From CAJQLB01 sp041392065 (GTDB lineage: Bacteria; Bacteroidota; Bacteroidia; Flavobacteriales; Flavobacteriaceae), in assembly GCA_041392065.1 (NCBI GenBank), contig JAWKMU010000002.1:248001-312000 (forward strand): a DNA stretch of 64,000 nt, in the 5' to 3' direction. The position numbers and the translations under genes are program-made. A model generated the notes under the pieces. That model was not told where the DNA came from and searched no databases. It saw only the letters and a program-made list of their open reading frames with translations. Shown in pieces: positions 29,032 through 38,370 of the stretch (positions within the stretch are counted from its first letter, which is position 1; each line of letters starts with the position of its first letter).

Positions 29032-29811
29032 ATGAAACACACTTTTTTTAAATATCAAGGTACTGGGAACGACTTCGTGATGATTGACAATCGTCAGAAC
29101 ATTTTCGACAAAAACAATACCAAACTCATAGCACATTTGTGTGACAGACGTTTTGGCATTGGAGCAGATGGACTTATTCTATTGGAAAACCATCAAGACA
29201 CAGATTTTAAAATGGTGTATTTTAATTCTGATGGTAACGAAAGCAGTATGTGTGGAAATGGTGGACGATGCATTACGCATTTTGCCAATCATTTAGGTAT
29301 TATAAATAATGAAGCCACATTTATGGCTATTGACGGCTTGCATAGAGCTAAAATAGTTGGAAACAACATTCATTTGCAAATGCAAGACGTCTTATCTATA
29401 GATAAACATAAAGACTATGTGTTTTTGAATACAGGATCACCACATCATGTTGAATTGTGTCAAAATGTCAATCAATTAAATGTTAAGCAAGAAGGCTCAA
29501 AAATTAGATATAGTAATCTATATAATGAAGTTGGATCTAATGTTAACTATACTGAAAAAGCAAATGTTTCTACCTTTAAAGTAAGAACTTACGAACGAGG
29601 AGTAGAGGATGAAACTTTGTCTTGCGGAACAGGAGTTACAGCAGTTGCTCTTGCCATGCATTATATAGGTGAAACAGAAAAAAATCTGATTACTATTGAT
29701 ACTAAAGGTGGTACTTTGCAAGTTTCTTTTGAAGAAGAAAATGGTACTTATCGTAATGTTTGGCTCATTGGTTCAGCAACACAAGTTTTTAAAGGAGAAG
29801 TTGAATGGTAA
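29032..29811 (+). CDS. dapF: Diaminopimelate epimerase
   Basis: Converts LL- to meso-diaminopimelate for lysine and peptidoglycan. 259 residues. The two catalytic cysteines are in SSMCGNGGRCI and LSCGTGVTA. FFKYQGTGNDFVMIDN at the N-terminus is typical. The ATG at 29032 fits the family; a frame extension four codons upstream does not. A -7 box TATTTTTG at 29015-29022 would give an almost leaderless mRNA. Overlaps the next gene by 7 bases. First gene of a four-gene run. Confidence 0.96.
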   Translation: MKHTFFKYQGTGNDFVMIDNRQNIFDKNNTKLIAHLCDRRFGIGADGLILLENHQDTDFKMVYFNSDGNESSMCGNGGRCITHFANHLGIINNEATFMAIDGLHRAKIVGNNIHLQMQDVLSIDKHKDYVFLNTGSPHHVELCQNVNQLNVKQEGSKIRYSNLYNEVGSNVNYTEKANVSTFKVRTYERGVEDETLSCGTGVTAVALAMHYIGETEKNLITIDTKGGTLQVSFEEENGTYRNVWLIGSATQVFKGEVEW

Positions 29812-30338
29812 CACTTAAAGGAAAGCAGATATTTTTACGCGCTTTAGAGCCTGAAGACTTGGAGTTTGTTCATGCTATTGAAAATGATGAAAACATTTGG
29901 CATTTGAGTAATACACAAACACCTTATTCAAAATTTATAATAAAACAGTACATAGAAGCTGCACAAAAAGATGTTTTTGAAGCAAAACAGTTGCGTTTGG
30001 TCATTTCCAATTATGAAAATCACGCTTTAGGAATGATAGATATTTTTGATTTTGACTTTTTAAACAAACGAGCTGGAATTGGAATTTTAGTTAGAAACGA
30101 AAAGGATAGAGGCAAAGGCATTGGTTCAGAAGCGTTGCAGTTGCTCATTAGATACAGTTTTATACATTTGCAATTACATCAACTGTACTGTAACATATCA
30201 GAAAATAACGAAGTGAGTTTAAAACTATTTGCTAAACAAGGGTTTAAAAAAATTGGTCTAAAAAAAGACTGGACTTTTAGTCAGAATAGCTTTCACAACG
30301 AATATTTATTACAACTAATTAAAACAGATGTACTTTAA
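29805..30338 (+). CDS. RimJ/RimL-type N-acetyltransferase
   Basis: A 177-residue GNAT protein of the ribosomal-protein-acetyltransferase-like group: N-terminal LRALEPEDLEFVHAIENDENIW, acetyl-CoA loop EKDRGKGIGSEAL, and NEVSLKLFAKQGF. The substrate is unknown. Overlaps dapF and mltG by 7 and 11 bases, so it is translationally coupled to both. Confidence 0.92.
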   Translation: MVTLKGKQIFLRALEPEDLEFVHAIENDENIWHLSNTQTPYSKFIIKQYIEAAQKDVFEAKQLRLVISNYENHALGMIDIFDFDFLNKRAGIGILVRNEKDRGKGIGSEALQLLIRYSFIHLQLHQLYCNISENNEVSLKLFAKQGFKKIGLKKDWTFSQNSFHNEYLLQLIKTDVL

Positions 30339-31371
30339 AAAAATTCTTTTAGCCATTGCACTCATAGGTCTTGCAGTATGTGCTTATTTTGCATACTTTG
30401 TTTACAATGCTATGTTTGCTCCAAACACTAACTTCACTAATGATGAGGCTTATATTTTTATCTCTAAGAATGATACTTATAATGATGTAAGAGAGCAATT
30501 AATACCATTATTAGAAGATATTAAAACATTTGATGCGCTTGCCGAAAGAAAACAATACGTAAGCAATGTAAAAGCTGGAAAATACAGAATTACCAAAGGA
30601 ATGACTAATAACGATATTATTAATTCTATTAGAAGTAATAATATTCCCATCAAATTAACCTTCAACAATCAAAACTCAATTGAAGCTTTAGCAGGTCGTG
30701 TTGCTTTTCAGATAGACGCAGATAGTATTTCATTGGTAAAGGCTATGAAAGACAGTACATTTTATGTTCAAAATGGATTTAGTGATGCTACAAGTTTAGG
30801 AATGTACCTTCCGAATAGTTACGAAGTGTTCTGGAATACAGATGCTGAGCAGTTTAGAGATAGAATGTTAAAAGAATATAACCGTTTTTGGACTGACACC
30901 AGAATGGCAAAAGCAAAAGCTTTAGGTTTAAACAGAGATGAAGTGATGGCTTTAGCATCCATTGTATACGAAGAATCTAAGCAACCTAGTGAACAACCAA
31001 GAATTGCAGGTGTTTATATTAATAGGCTTAAAAATAAATGGCCTTTAGACGCAGATCCAACTTTAAAATTTGCTGCCTACAAATTACCTCAATATAAAAA
31101 CACCATTATTAAACGTGTACTTAATGTGCATAAGGAAATAGATTCACCTTATAACACCTACAAAAATCTTGGTTTACCTCCAGGATTAATTGCAATGCCT
31201 GATATGTCAGCTATTGAAGCTGTACTAAATTATGAAAAGCACGACTATTTTTTCTTTGTTGTAGATGTAAACAAACCAGGTTATCATAAATTCTCCAAAA
31301 CCATAGCGCAACATAATCAATATGCAAGAGAATATCATCGTTACCTTTCACAACATGGTATAAATCGTTAA
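30328..31371 (+). CDS. mltG: Endolytic murein transglycosylase MltG
   Basis: An inner-membrane enzyme that cuts nascent glycan strands and ends their growth. 347 residues: an N-terminal membrane anchor (residues 4-24), a LysM-like stretch, and a YceG catalytic domain with the catalytic Glu in ALASIVYEESKQPSEQPRIA. NRLKNKWPLDADPTLKFA and NTYKNLGLPPGLIAMPD are typical. Its place with dapF fits cell-wall growth. The stop overlaps the next start (TAATG). Confidence 0.95.
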   Translation: MYFKKILLAIALIGLAVCAYFAYFVYNAMFAPNTNFTNDEAYIFISKNDTYNDVREQLIPLLEDIKTFDALAERKQYVSNVKAGKYRITKGMTNNDIINSIRSNNIPIKLTFNNQNSIEALAGRVAFQIDADSISLVKAMKDSTFYVQNGFSDATSLGMYLPNSYEVFWNTDAEQFRDRMLKEYNRFWTDTRMAKAKALGLNRDEVMALASIVYEESKQPSEQPRIAGVYINRLKNKWPLDADPTLKFAAYKLPQYKNTIIKRVLNVHKEIDSPYNTYKNLGLPPGLIAMPDMSAIEAVLNYEKHDYFFFVVDVNKPGYHKFSKTIAQHNQYAREYHRYLSQHGINR

Positions 31372-32285
31372 TGCTAAATAGAAAATCAGCATATAGTATT
31401 CTTTTTTTATTGCTGAGTTTCTCTTGCTTTTCACAGTCTGGTTTAAATACGTTTTTAAAGCCAAGTGATACTTTAAATATTAATAGACGTAATTCGCTTG
31501 TAATTACTGAAGCTTCTGTTGTAGGGCTTTCACTCATTGGGTTGAATTCCCTTTGGTATAAAGATTATCCTCGCTCTAAATTTCATGCTATAAATGATGC
31601 TGATGAATGGAAACAAATGGACAAAGTTGGTCATGTGTTTTCAACCTATAATTTAAGTAGAGCAGGAGTAGAGCTCTTAAATTGGAGTGGAGTTAGTAAA
31701 GAAGAGCAACTTATTTACGGTTCAACTTTGGGTTTAGCATTTTTAACAACTGTTGAGGTGTTTGATGGATTTTCTTCAGAATGGGGATTTTCATGGTCTG
31801 ACTTTGGAGCTAATGTTTTTGGGACAGGATTATATGTTGGTCAGGAACTACTTTGGGATGAACAACGATTTGTTATAAAATACTCTTTCCACAGAACAAA
31901 CTATGCGTCTCAAAGACTAAATACATTGGGAAACGGATTATTGGAAGAAGCTTTGAAGGATTATAATGGTCAAACCTATTGGTTAAGTGCTAATTTACAT
32001 TCTTTTTTTAAAGATAGTAACATGCCAGAATGGCTCAACATTGCCTTTGGATATGGAGCAGATGGTATGCTAACTAGTAAAGGTGAACCTGTTGATAATT
32101 TGTTTACAAATCAAAATCAACTCAGGCAGTACTATTTAAGTTTTGATGTAGATTTGACACGAATAAAAACCGAATCACATGTTTTGAAAACAATTTTTTC
32201 GGTGTTTAATGTTATTAAAATCCCATTTCCAACTCTTGAATTTAACAGTAAAAATAGACTTGTATTTCGTCTATTCTACTTCTAA
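31371..32285 (+). CDS. DUF2279-family exported protein
   Basis: 304 residues with a signal peptide (ILFLLLSFSCFS). The DUF2279 body has conserved WYKDYPRSKFHAINDADEWKQMDKVGH and GFSSEWGFSWSDFGANVFGTGLY. Family members are predicted outer-membrane or periplasmic proteins of unknown function, common in Bacteroidota. Coupled to mltG by a one-base overlap, which hints at an envelope role. Confidence 0.85.
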   Translation: MLNRKSAYSILFLLLSFSCFSQSGLNTFLKPSDTLNINRRNSLVITEASVVGLSLIGLNSLWYKDYPRSKFHAINDADEWKQMDKVGHVFSTYNLSRAGVELLNWSGVSKEEQLIYGSTLGLAFLTTVEVFDGFSSEWGFSWSDFGANVFGTGLYVGQELLWDEQRFVIKYSFHRTNYASQRLNTLGNGLLEEALKDYNGQTYWLSANLHSFFKDSNMPEWLNIAFGYGADGMLTSKGEPVDNLFTNQNQLRQYYLSFDVDLTRIKTESHVLKTIFSVFNVIKIPFPTLEFNSKNRLVFRLFYF

Positions 32286-32307
32286 AAGGAACATTTAAAC
32301 GAGTAAT

Positions 32308-32338
32308 TTTGAAAATTTTGGAAATTCTTGTAATTTTG
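32308..32338 (+). promoter_or_regulatory. Promoter of the lysozyme-like gene
   Basis: TTTG (32308-32311), a 19-base spacer, TAATTTTG (32331-32338): an exact consensus match about 57 bases before the ATG. Confidence 0.75.
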
Positions 32339-32394
32339 CCGGCTGAAATTTGATGAAGATTTGGTTTCTAACTTTTCATCTAAAATTCAAAAAA

Positions 32395-33060
32395 ATGAAT
32401 AAAAGATTAGTAGCTTATTCGATCATGCCAGTTGTAATTTTAGCAACTGTTTTTGGAACACTAAATACTAATGTATATATTGATTTTGCTGACTATTCGG
32501 TAAAATGTCTTGACTTAGATTTCAATGTTTCTGAAGAACTTTCTCAAAACAATTCTGATGTTAAAACTTCAGAAATTAAGCATCGTTTTTTTAGCCCAAA
32601 ACTTGATAAATCTTTTATAGGATTTAAGGAAGCATTAGCGTTTAAAGAGTCTAGAGGCGACTATTTTACTGTAAATACTTATGGTTATTTAGGTAAATAT
32701 CAGTTCGGAAAACACACTTTAGAACTTATTGGAGTTTATAATACTGACGAATTTTTAAATAATCCAGAATTGCAAGAAAGTGCATTTATTGCAAATGCTG
32801 CTCGTAACAAATGGATTTTAAGACGAGATATTAAGCGTTTTGTTGGAAAACACATTGATGGTGTTCTAGTAACTGAGTCTGGAATTTTAGCTGCTGCGCA
32901 TTTGGCTGGACCTGGAAGCGTTAAAAAGTATTTGAGAAGTTACGGTGCTATTGGTTTTGCAGATGCTTACGGAACTACCATTAGAAACTACATGAAAAAA
33001 TTCTCTGGATACGATACCTCTTTTATTGTTGGTGACAGAGAAGCTAAAGCTATTTTATAA
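32395..33060 (+). CDS. Lysozyme/transglycosylase-like exported protein
   Basis: 221 residues with an N-terminal signal anchor (VVILATVFGTLNTNVYI). The fold resembles soluble lytic transglycosylases: FKEALAFKESRGDYFTVNTYGYLGKYQFGKHTL contains the ES-x-N/G-Y-GxYQFG pattern, with the first Glu as candidate catalytic acid. AAAHLAGPGSVKKYLRSYG matches the C-terminal part. It probably acts on peptidoglycan. The ATG at 32395 was chosen because it opens the signal peptide; an ATG 45 bases upstream is in frame. Confidence 0.75.
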   Translation: MNKRLVAYSIMPVVILATVFGTLNTNVYIDFADYSVKCLDLDFNVSEELSQNNSDVKTSEIKHRFFSPKLDKSFIGFKEALAFKESRGDYFTVNTYGYLGKYQFGKHTLELIGVYNTDEFLNNPELQESAFIANAARNKWILRRDIKRFVGKHIDGVLVTESGILAAAHLAGPGSVKKYLRSYGAIGFADAYGTTIRNYMKKFSGYDTSFIVGDREAKAIL

Positions 33061-33063
33061 TCA

Positions 33064-33780
33064 TTAATCTTTTTGAATGATAAATATAGCTGGCCTTTTA
33101 TGAAGGTCGACTGTTGTGTGTTTCCATTCTTGAACCGTTTTTGTTTTAATGTATTCTGTTGGTAAAGTAATATCACAGGCAACACAAACTCTTGTTTGGT
33201 TTTGCAAAACAGAGCAAATATCTTCAAGCATTTTATTGTTTCTGTAAGGAGTTTCGATGAAAATTTGCGATTGGTTTTGCTCAAACGATGTTCTTTCCAA
33301 CTGCTTTAGTTTTACTTTACGTTCACCTTTATCAATAGGTAAATAACCATTAAATGTAAAGCTTTGTCCATTCATTCCAGAGCTCATTAAAGCCAATAGA
33401 ATTGATGAAGGTCCAACAAGAGGAATTACTCTAATATCATTTTGGTGAGCAATTTTTACGATTTCAGCTCCAGGATCTGCAATTCCTGGACAACCAGCTT
33501 CTGAAAGTAATCCTATTGATTTTCCTGTTTTACAAGCCTCTAAAAAAGTTGAAAGTTCATTAGGCTCTGTATATTTATTAAGAACATAAATTTTAAGAGA
33601 CGCTTGAGATTTCCCAGAGCTTATTTTTTTTATGAACCGTCTTGCAGTTTTTTCGTTTTCAACAATATAATAATCAACAGATTCGACTATTTTTTTTACA
33701 GAAATAGGTAATACTTCCAACGGAGCATTATCACCTAAACGAGTTGGTATTAAGTATAAATGACCTAAATTATTTAACAT
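33064..33780 (-). CDS. RsmI-like SAM-dependent methyltransferase
   Basis: 238 residues of the tetrapyrrole-methylase fold. LYLIPTRLG, LLSEAGCPGIADPG and VPLVGPSSILLALMSSGMNGQ are the usual SAM-site segments, and FIETPYRN is also conserved. RsmI methylates C1402 of 16S rRNA at the ribose. This is the shorter Bacteroidota paralogue class, in which IPTRLG replaces VATPIG, so the exact target is uncertain. The start overlaps the stop of the upstream gene (TAATG). Confidence 0.85.
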   Translation of the reverse strand: MLNNLGHLYLIPTRLGDNAPLEVLPISVKKIVESVDYYIVENEKTARRFIKKISSGKSQASLKIYVLNKYTEPNELSTFLEACKTGKSIGLLSEAGCPGIADPGAEIVKIAHQNDIRVIPLVGPSSILLALMSSGMNGQSFTFNGYLPIDKGERKVKLKQLERTSFEQNQSQIFIETPYRNNKMLEDICSVLQNQTRVCVACDITLPTEYIKTKTVQEWKHTTVDLHKRPAIFIIQKD

Positions 33781-35189
33781 TAGTAAGTTACTAATTTTTT
33801 ATAAACTGTTCTGCCATCATTAAAGGTAAACCTAATTAAATATAACCCTTTTGACTGGTTTTTTATAGTGAGTTGCATTGAATTATTGGAAAATTGATTA
33901 TATGTTTCAATTAATTTTCCTTGAATGTTAAAAATTGCGATTTCAGAAGGAGTTATAGTATTTTCAAAACTTAAATTCACTATATCTGAGCTTGGATTTG
34001 GGTATATACTTATTTTGGACTCATTAAACTCATTAACACTAAGATTACCAGGTACTATTTTAAAGATATCGCCAGATGTTAAACCAGCAATGTATAATTC
34101 GCCATTAATATCTTCTCCAAAGGAACTCCAATTATTTCCTCCAAACTGTTCAGAATAGTTTATAGTAAAATCGCCACCATCAAAATTAATGGTTCCAATT
34201 TCATTACTGCAATAATCAGCAAAAAAATAGTAGCCGTTTAGTTCAGGATTAATTGTTCCTCTATGCACATAACCGCCTGTTATAGAGCATTTAAAGTTGC
34301 CACTTGTATTGTGAGTGTATTCTGCTATAGGAAACGTTAAGGTGTTCATAGCTGGGCAATCGGTTAAATCAAATGAGGCAGAGCCTTCATAACAGCGCCA
34401 GCCAAAATTTACTCCAGAATTTGTACTGCTTATCATGTTTATTTCTTCAATAATAGCTTGCCCAACATCTCCTATCCATAAATTTCCGTTAAGTTGATCA
34501 AATGAAAATTTCCAAGGGTTTCTTAAGCCATAAGCCCAAATTTCATGAGCAGCAGTTCCGTCAGAGACAAAAGGATTATCTGCTGGAATAGCATAATTAT
34601 TTCCTCCAGAATTGTTGTCTACATCAATCCTTAATAATTTACCTAATAGGTTACTTAGGTTTTGAGAATTATCTAAAGGATCTCCACCACTTCCACCATC
34701 GCCAGAGCTTATGTATAAATAGCCATCGCTACCAAAAGCTAAATCACCTCCATTATGATTAGGGAAAGGTTGAGAGATAGTTAACAAGATAAGTTCTGAG
34801 CTAGGATTAGCAATATCAGGATTGGCACTTACTGTAAATCTTGAAACCACAGTATTGCCCGAATTATTTATATAGTTTACATAGAAATAACCGTTAGAAC
34901 TATAATTAGGATGAAAAGCTAAACCTAAAAGACCTCTTTCGTCTCCAGCAGAAATATCTACAACTAAGTTGTCGATGTCTAAAAATGGAGCCATATTTTT
35001 AGTTCCATCTTCATTGAGTATCTGTATGTAACCACTTTGTTCAACAATAAATAGCCTGTTGTCTCCAGCATTTTTAATACTAACAGGTTTTGAAAAACCT
35101 GTTCCAAAACTTTCAATTGCTATATCTAATTGGGCTTGTATTTTTGTGCAAATAAAGACACAAAATATGAGTAGGTATATCTTTTTCAT
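33780..35189 (-). CDS. Secreted PQQ-type sugar dehydrogenase with T9SS sorting domain
   Basis: 469 residues: a signal peptide (MKKIYLLIFCVFICTKIQAQ), a six-bladed glucose/sorbosone-dehydrogenase propeller (residues about 25-375), and a C-terminal type A T9SS sorting domain (ISIYPNPSSDIVNLSFEN ... GLYLIRFTFNDGRTVYKKLV). Propeller marks include GLLGLAFHPNYSSNG, NHNGGDLAFGSDGYLYIS and GLRNPWKFSFD. It should oxidise sugars at the cell surface or outside, if PQQ is bound. Coupled by one base to the RsmI-like gene, which looks accidental in function. Confidence 0.9.
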   Translation of the reverse strand: MKKIYLLIFCVFICTKIQAQLDIAIESFGTGFSKPVSIKNAGDNRLFIVEQSGYIQILNEDGTKNMAPFLDIDNLVVDISAGDERGLLGLAFHPNYSSNGYFYVNYINNSGNTVVSRFTVSANPDIANPSSELILLTISQPFPNHNGGDLAFGSDGYLYISSGDGGSGGDPLDNSQNLSNLLGKLLRIDVDNNSGGNNYAIPADNPFVSDGTAAHEIWAYGLRNPWKFSFDQLNGNLWIGDVGQAIIEEINMISSTNSGVNFGWRCYEGSASFDLTDCPAMNTLTFPIAEYTHNTSGNFKCSITGGYVHRGTINPELNGYYFFADYCSNEIGTINFDGGDFTINYSEQFGGNNWSSFGEDINGELYIAGLTSGDIFKIVPGNLSVNEFNESKISIYPNPSSDIVNLSFENTITPSEIAIFNIQGKLIETYNQFSNNSMQLTIKNQSKGLYLIRFTFNDGRTVYKKLVTY

Positions 35190-35269
35190 ATCGTTATGAT
35201 AGTGGGTGACAATAGTGAAAAATACAAAAAAAATATGACTTTGAGAGATTTAGTGCCTTAACGCTATTT

Positions 35270-35719
35270 TTAAGTTATTGCTTTTGCAATGTTATTGCAC
35301 GCTTGGTCTAACATTTTATAAACGGTTTCAAAACCATCAGGACCTCCATAATAAGGGTCTGGAACATCTTTTAAGTTGTTGTTTGGGTGCTCATCTAAAA
35401 TAAGTTTAACCTTACTTATGTCCTCGGCTGTTCTGGCTAATTTTATAATGTTACTAAAATTTGAAGAGTCCATGGCGTAAATAAAATCGAATGTATCAAA
35501 ATCTTCAACGGTAAACTGTCTACCTCTTTGGTCTGTAATATCAATGTGGTGCTTTTTTGCGACATCAATTGATCGCTTATCTGGTAATTCGCCTATATGA
35601 TAATTACTGGTGCCAGCAGAATCTACAGTAAAATGATTTTTTGGAAGCTTAGACTTTAGAATACCTTCTGCTAATGGAGAGCGACAGATGTTTCCTAAGC
35701 AAACCATTAAAATTTTCAT
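35270..35719 (-). CDS. Low-molecular-weight protein-tyrosine phosphatase
   Basis: 149 residues. The phosphate loop C-x5-R is MVCLGNICRSPLAEG at the N-terminus, and the general-acid Asp is in DVPDPYYGG. It removes phosphate from tyrosine, often in control of exopolysaccharide synthesis, or may act on other phospho-compounds. It lies 14 bases downstream of dnaA in the same direction and is probably cotranscribed with it. Confidence 0.94.
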   Translation of the reverse strand: MKILMVCLGNICRSPLAEGILKSKLPKNHFTVDSAGTSNYHIGELPDKRSIDVAKKHHIDITDQRGRQFTVEDFDTFDFIYAMDSSNFSNIIKLARTAEDISKVKLILDEHPNNNLKDVPDPYYGGPDGFETVYKMLDQACNNIAKAIT

Positions 35720-35733
35720 TTTTAAAAAAGGTA

Positions 35734-37161
35734 TTAAATAGAAAGTTTTTTGGTAAGATCCTCAACGTATTTTCTGAATTGCTTATCTGTAGAAGATAAA
35801 TTATCTACAGTTTTACAGGCATGCAACACAGTTGCGTGGTCACGTTTTCCTATTTGTGAGCCTATGCTTGCCAATGAGGCTTTGGTGAATTTTTTTGCAA
35901 AAAACATTGCCAATTGTCTTGCTTGTACGATATGGCGTTTTCTGGTTTTAGACTGTAATGTGCTCACATCCATTTGAAAATAATCTGAAACAGTTTTCTG
36001 AATATAATCTATAGAAACTTCACGTTTGGTGTTTTTAACAAATTTCTCTACAATATCCTTTGCAAGACTTAGTGTAATCTCTTTTTTGTTGAAAGAAGAT
36101 TGTGCAATGAGAGATATAATAGCTCCTTCAAGCTCTCTTACATTGGTTTTTATGTTTTTTGCAACATAATCAATAACATCATCATCCATTTCTACACCAT
36201 CACGATAAAGCTTGTTTTTAAGTATAGAAACTCTTGTTTCAAAATCTGGATTTTGAAGTTCTGCTGAAAGTCCCCATTTAAATCTTGACAATAAACGTTG
36301 CTCAATATCTTGCATATCAACTGGAGCTTTATCGCTTGTTAAAATAACCTGTTTCCCATTTTGGTGTAAGTGGTTAAAAATGTGGAAGAACACGTCTTGA
36401 GTGCCTGATTTTCCTGATAAAAACTGAACATCATCAATAATAAGAACATCAATAATTTGATAGAAATGAATAAAATCGTTTCTATTATTCTTTTTTACAG
36501 AGTCTATGTACTGTTGTGTAAATTTTTCAGCAGAAATATAAAGAACCGTTTTTTCTGGGTACTTATCTTTGATATCAACACCAATAGCATGAGCCAAGTG
36601 TGTTTTTCCTAAACCAACACCACCAAAAATTAATAACGGATTAAATGAAGTTCCGCCAGGTTTGTTTGCTACAGCAATACCAGCATTTCTTGCCAAACGG
36701 TTAGAGTCGCCTTCAAGGAAATTTTCAAAATTGTAACTTGGATTTAGTTGTGATTCTATTTTTACATTTCTAATTCCAGGAATCACAAATGGGTTTTTTA
36801 GCTCAGGGCTTTTATTGTTTAATGGCACATCAACATCTTGAGCTTTTACAGAACCTCTGTTTGAGCTTGGGATTTTTTCTGTAAAAGGTTGCTTGTTACC
36901 ATAAGTGTTTTCCATTTTAATAATGTAAACCAGTTTGGCTTTTTCGCCAAGCTCTTTGGTAAGTGCAACTTTTAAAATTTTAACGTAGTGCTCTTCTAAC
37001 CATTCGTAAAAGAATTTGCTTGGTACTTGAATGCTAAGTGAATTCTCTGTTAGCTTAACTGCTACAATGGGTTCAAACCAAGTTTTATATGCTTGCGGTT
37101 GAATATTATCCTTTATAAATTCCAGACAGTTATTCCATACCGATTGCGCAGTTACATTCAT
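35734..37161 (-). CDS. dnaA: Chromosomal replication initiator protein DnaA
   Basis: 475 residues. Domain I is at the N-terminus (SVWNNCLEFIKDNIQPQAYKTWF), followed by a short linker and the AAA+ domain (Walker A GGVGLGKTHL, Walker B VLIIDDVQFL). Domain IV holds the DnaA-box signature GKRDHATVLHACKTV. It binds DnaA boxes and melts the origin. No clear DnaA-box cluster is visible in the flanks, and dnaN is not adjacent, so the origin is probably elsewhere, as in many Bacteroidota. Confidence 0.97.
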   Translation of the reverse strand: MNVTAQSVWNNCLEFIKDNIQPQAYKTWFEPIVAVKLTENSLSIQVPSKFFYEWLEEHYVKILKVALTKELGEKAKLVYIIKMENTYGNKQPFTEKIPSSNRGSVKAQDVDVPLNNKSPELKNPFVIPGIRNVKIESQLNPSYNFENFLEGDSNRLARNAGIAVANKPGGTSFNPLLIFGGVGLGKTHLAHAIGVDIKDKYPEKTVLYISAEKFTQQYIDSVKKNNRNDFIHFYQIIDVLIIDDVQFLSGKSGTQDVFFHIFNHLHQNGKQVILTSDKAPVDMQDIEQRLLSRFKWGLSAELQNPDFETRVSILKNKLYRDGVEMDDDVIDYVAKNIKTNVRELEGAIISLIAQSSFNKKEITLSLAKDIVEKFVKNTKREVSIDYIQKTVSDYFQMDVSTLQSKTRKRHIVQARQLAMFFAKKFTKASLASIGSQIGKRDHATVLHACKTVDNLSSTDKQFRKYVEDLTKKLSI

Positions 37162-37367
37162 TTCGCTTTGTTAAATTTTAAGTTAGTTAGCAAGTCAAAA
37201 AACAAAGGGAAATTGGGTAAATCCCTGAGTGTTTTCATCTGTGGCAAATATGTGAACAAAAATCTTAAAAAAAAAATTCAGAGCTATTGAATTTTAAGTT
37301 TTTTTTTCTCATGTTTAAAACCATGATGAATGTACAAAATTATTTTTAAAACTTAGTCGTAAATTTG

Positions 37368-37763
37368 ATGAACTACAATGAAACCAAGATAAGAGTACGA
37401 TATGGTGAAACTGATCAAATGGGAGTTGTTTATCACGGCAATTACGCGCAATACTTTGAGGTTGGACGATTAGAATGGCTAAGAGTTTTGGATATTTCTT
37501 ACAAAAAAATGGAAGAAGATGGAGTGATTTTACCTGTAGTTTCTTTGTCAATAAAATACAAAAAATCAGCTTGTTATGACGATGTAATTAATGTAAAAAC
37601 TCAACTGGTAAAAATGCCAACTGCATCTATAGAATTTGAGTACGAAATTACTAACGAAATAGGTGAGATTTTAGCTACTGGAAATACTATTTTGGCATTT
37701 ATTGATAGAACAACTAACAGACCAATGCGCTGCCCAAAATTTATTTTGGACAGATTAAGTTAG
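37368..37763 (+). CDS. YbgC-type acyl-CoA thioesterase
   Basis: 131-residue hotdog-fold protein of the 4HBT class. The active-site segment is RYGETDQMGVVYHGNYAQYFEVGR, with the catalytic Asp in ETDQMG and the conserved HGNY. It hydrolyses short acyl-CoA or acyl-ACP thioesters. ATG 37368 was chosen over the in-frame TTG one codon earlier. The 3' end overlaps the convergent IMPACT-family gene by 9 bases. Confidence 0.92.
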   Translation: MNYNETKIRVRYGETDQMGVVYHGNYAQYFEVGRLEWLRVLDISYKKMEEDGVILPVVSLSIKYKKSACYDDVINVKTQLVKMPTASIEFEYEITNEIGEILATGNTILAFIDRTTNRPMRCPKFILDRLS

Positions 37764-38366
37764 CTCTTTCACTTCAACTTCAAAAAGATTTTCAAAAATT
37801 TCAAAAATCTTTTTAGATTCTTTTTTTCTTACTGAAATTTGTATTTGGCAATTTAATTCTAATTTTTGATTTACAATTTTTAACTGATTTTCTTTTATAA
37901 CTCGCATTACCTTATTCATATTTTTATAATCAAATGTAATCAGATAATTTTTGTTGATGGTTTTTGTAATAATTTTAGAACTGTCTAAGGCTAATTGCGC
38001 TGTTGTTTTATAAGCATTGATTAAACCGCCAACACCAAGTTTAACTCCACCAAAATATCTCACAACCATAACTAATACATTGGTTACATCAAACGATTGT
38101 ATTTGACCATAAATTGGCATTCCTGCACTGTTGTTTGGCTCACCATCATCGTTAGCTCGATATATTATATTTTCTGTGCCAATTTGATAAGCATAACACC
38201 AATGCCTTGCAGAATGGTGTTGTTTTTTTAATTTTTCAATCAATGATTTTACATTTTCTTCTGAAGTTACAGGAAAAGCATAGCCAAAAAACTTACTGTT
38301 TTTGTCTTTAAAAAGCACTTCTTTTGATGGCTTTGTAATGGTTTTGTATGTATCGTTTTCAATCAA
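37755..38366 (-). CDS. IMPACT/YigZ-family protein
   Basis: About 203 residues: UPF0029 N-terminal domain (SKFFGYAFPVTSEENVKSLIEKLKKQ, HHSARHWCYAY, DDGEPNNSAGMPI, VVRYFGGVKLGVGGLINAYK) and the DUF1949 C-terminal domain. The family is linked to translation under stress in eukaryotes; the bacterial role is unclear. The start is uncertain. A TTG at 38366 (read MIENDTYKTI) gives the normal family length and no overlap, while the ATG at 38411 adds 15 atypical residues and overlaps the HAD gene by 41 bases. Confidence 0.88.
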   Translation of the reverse strand: MIENDTYKTITKPSKEVLFKDKNSKFFGYAFPVTSEENVKSLIEKLKKQHHSARHWCYAYQIGTENIIYRANDDGEPNNSAGMPIYGQIQSFDVTNVLVMVVRYFGGVKLGVGGLINAYKTTAQLALDSSKIITKTINKNYLITFDYKNMNKVMRVIKENQLKIVNQKLELNCQIQISVRKKESKKIFEIFENLFEVEVKELT

Positions 38367-38370
38367 AAAA

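Noticed and set aside
35734..37364. Replication origin beside dnaA
   Set aside because: Only isolated near-matches to DnaA boxes (such as TTATCTACA inside dnaA) and no cluster or dnaN neighbour.
37360..37367. TAAATTTG as a promoter for the thioesterase gene
   Set aside because: It touches the start codon, so the transcript would start inside the gene, and no -33 box is spaced correctly.
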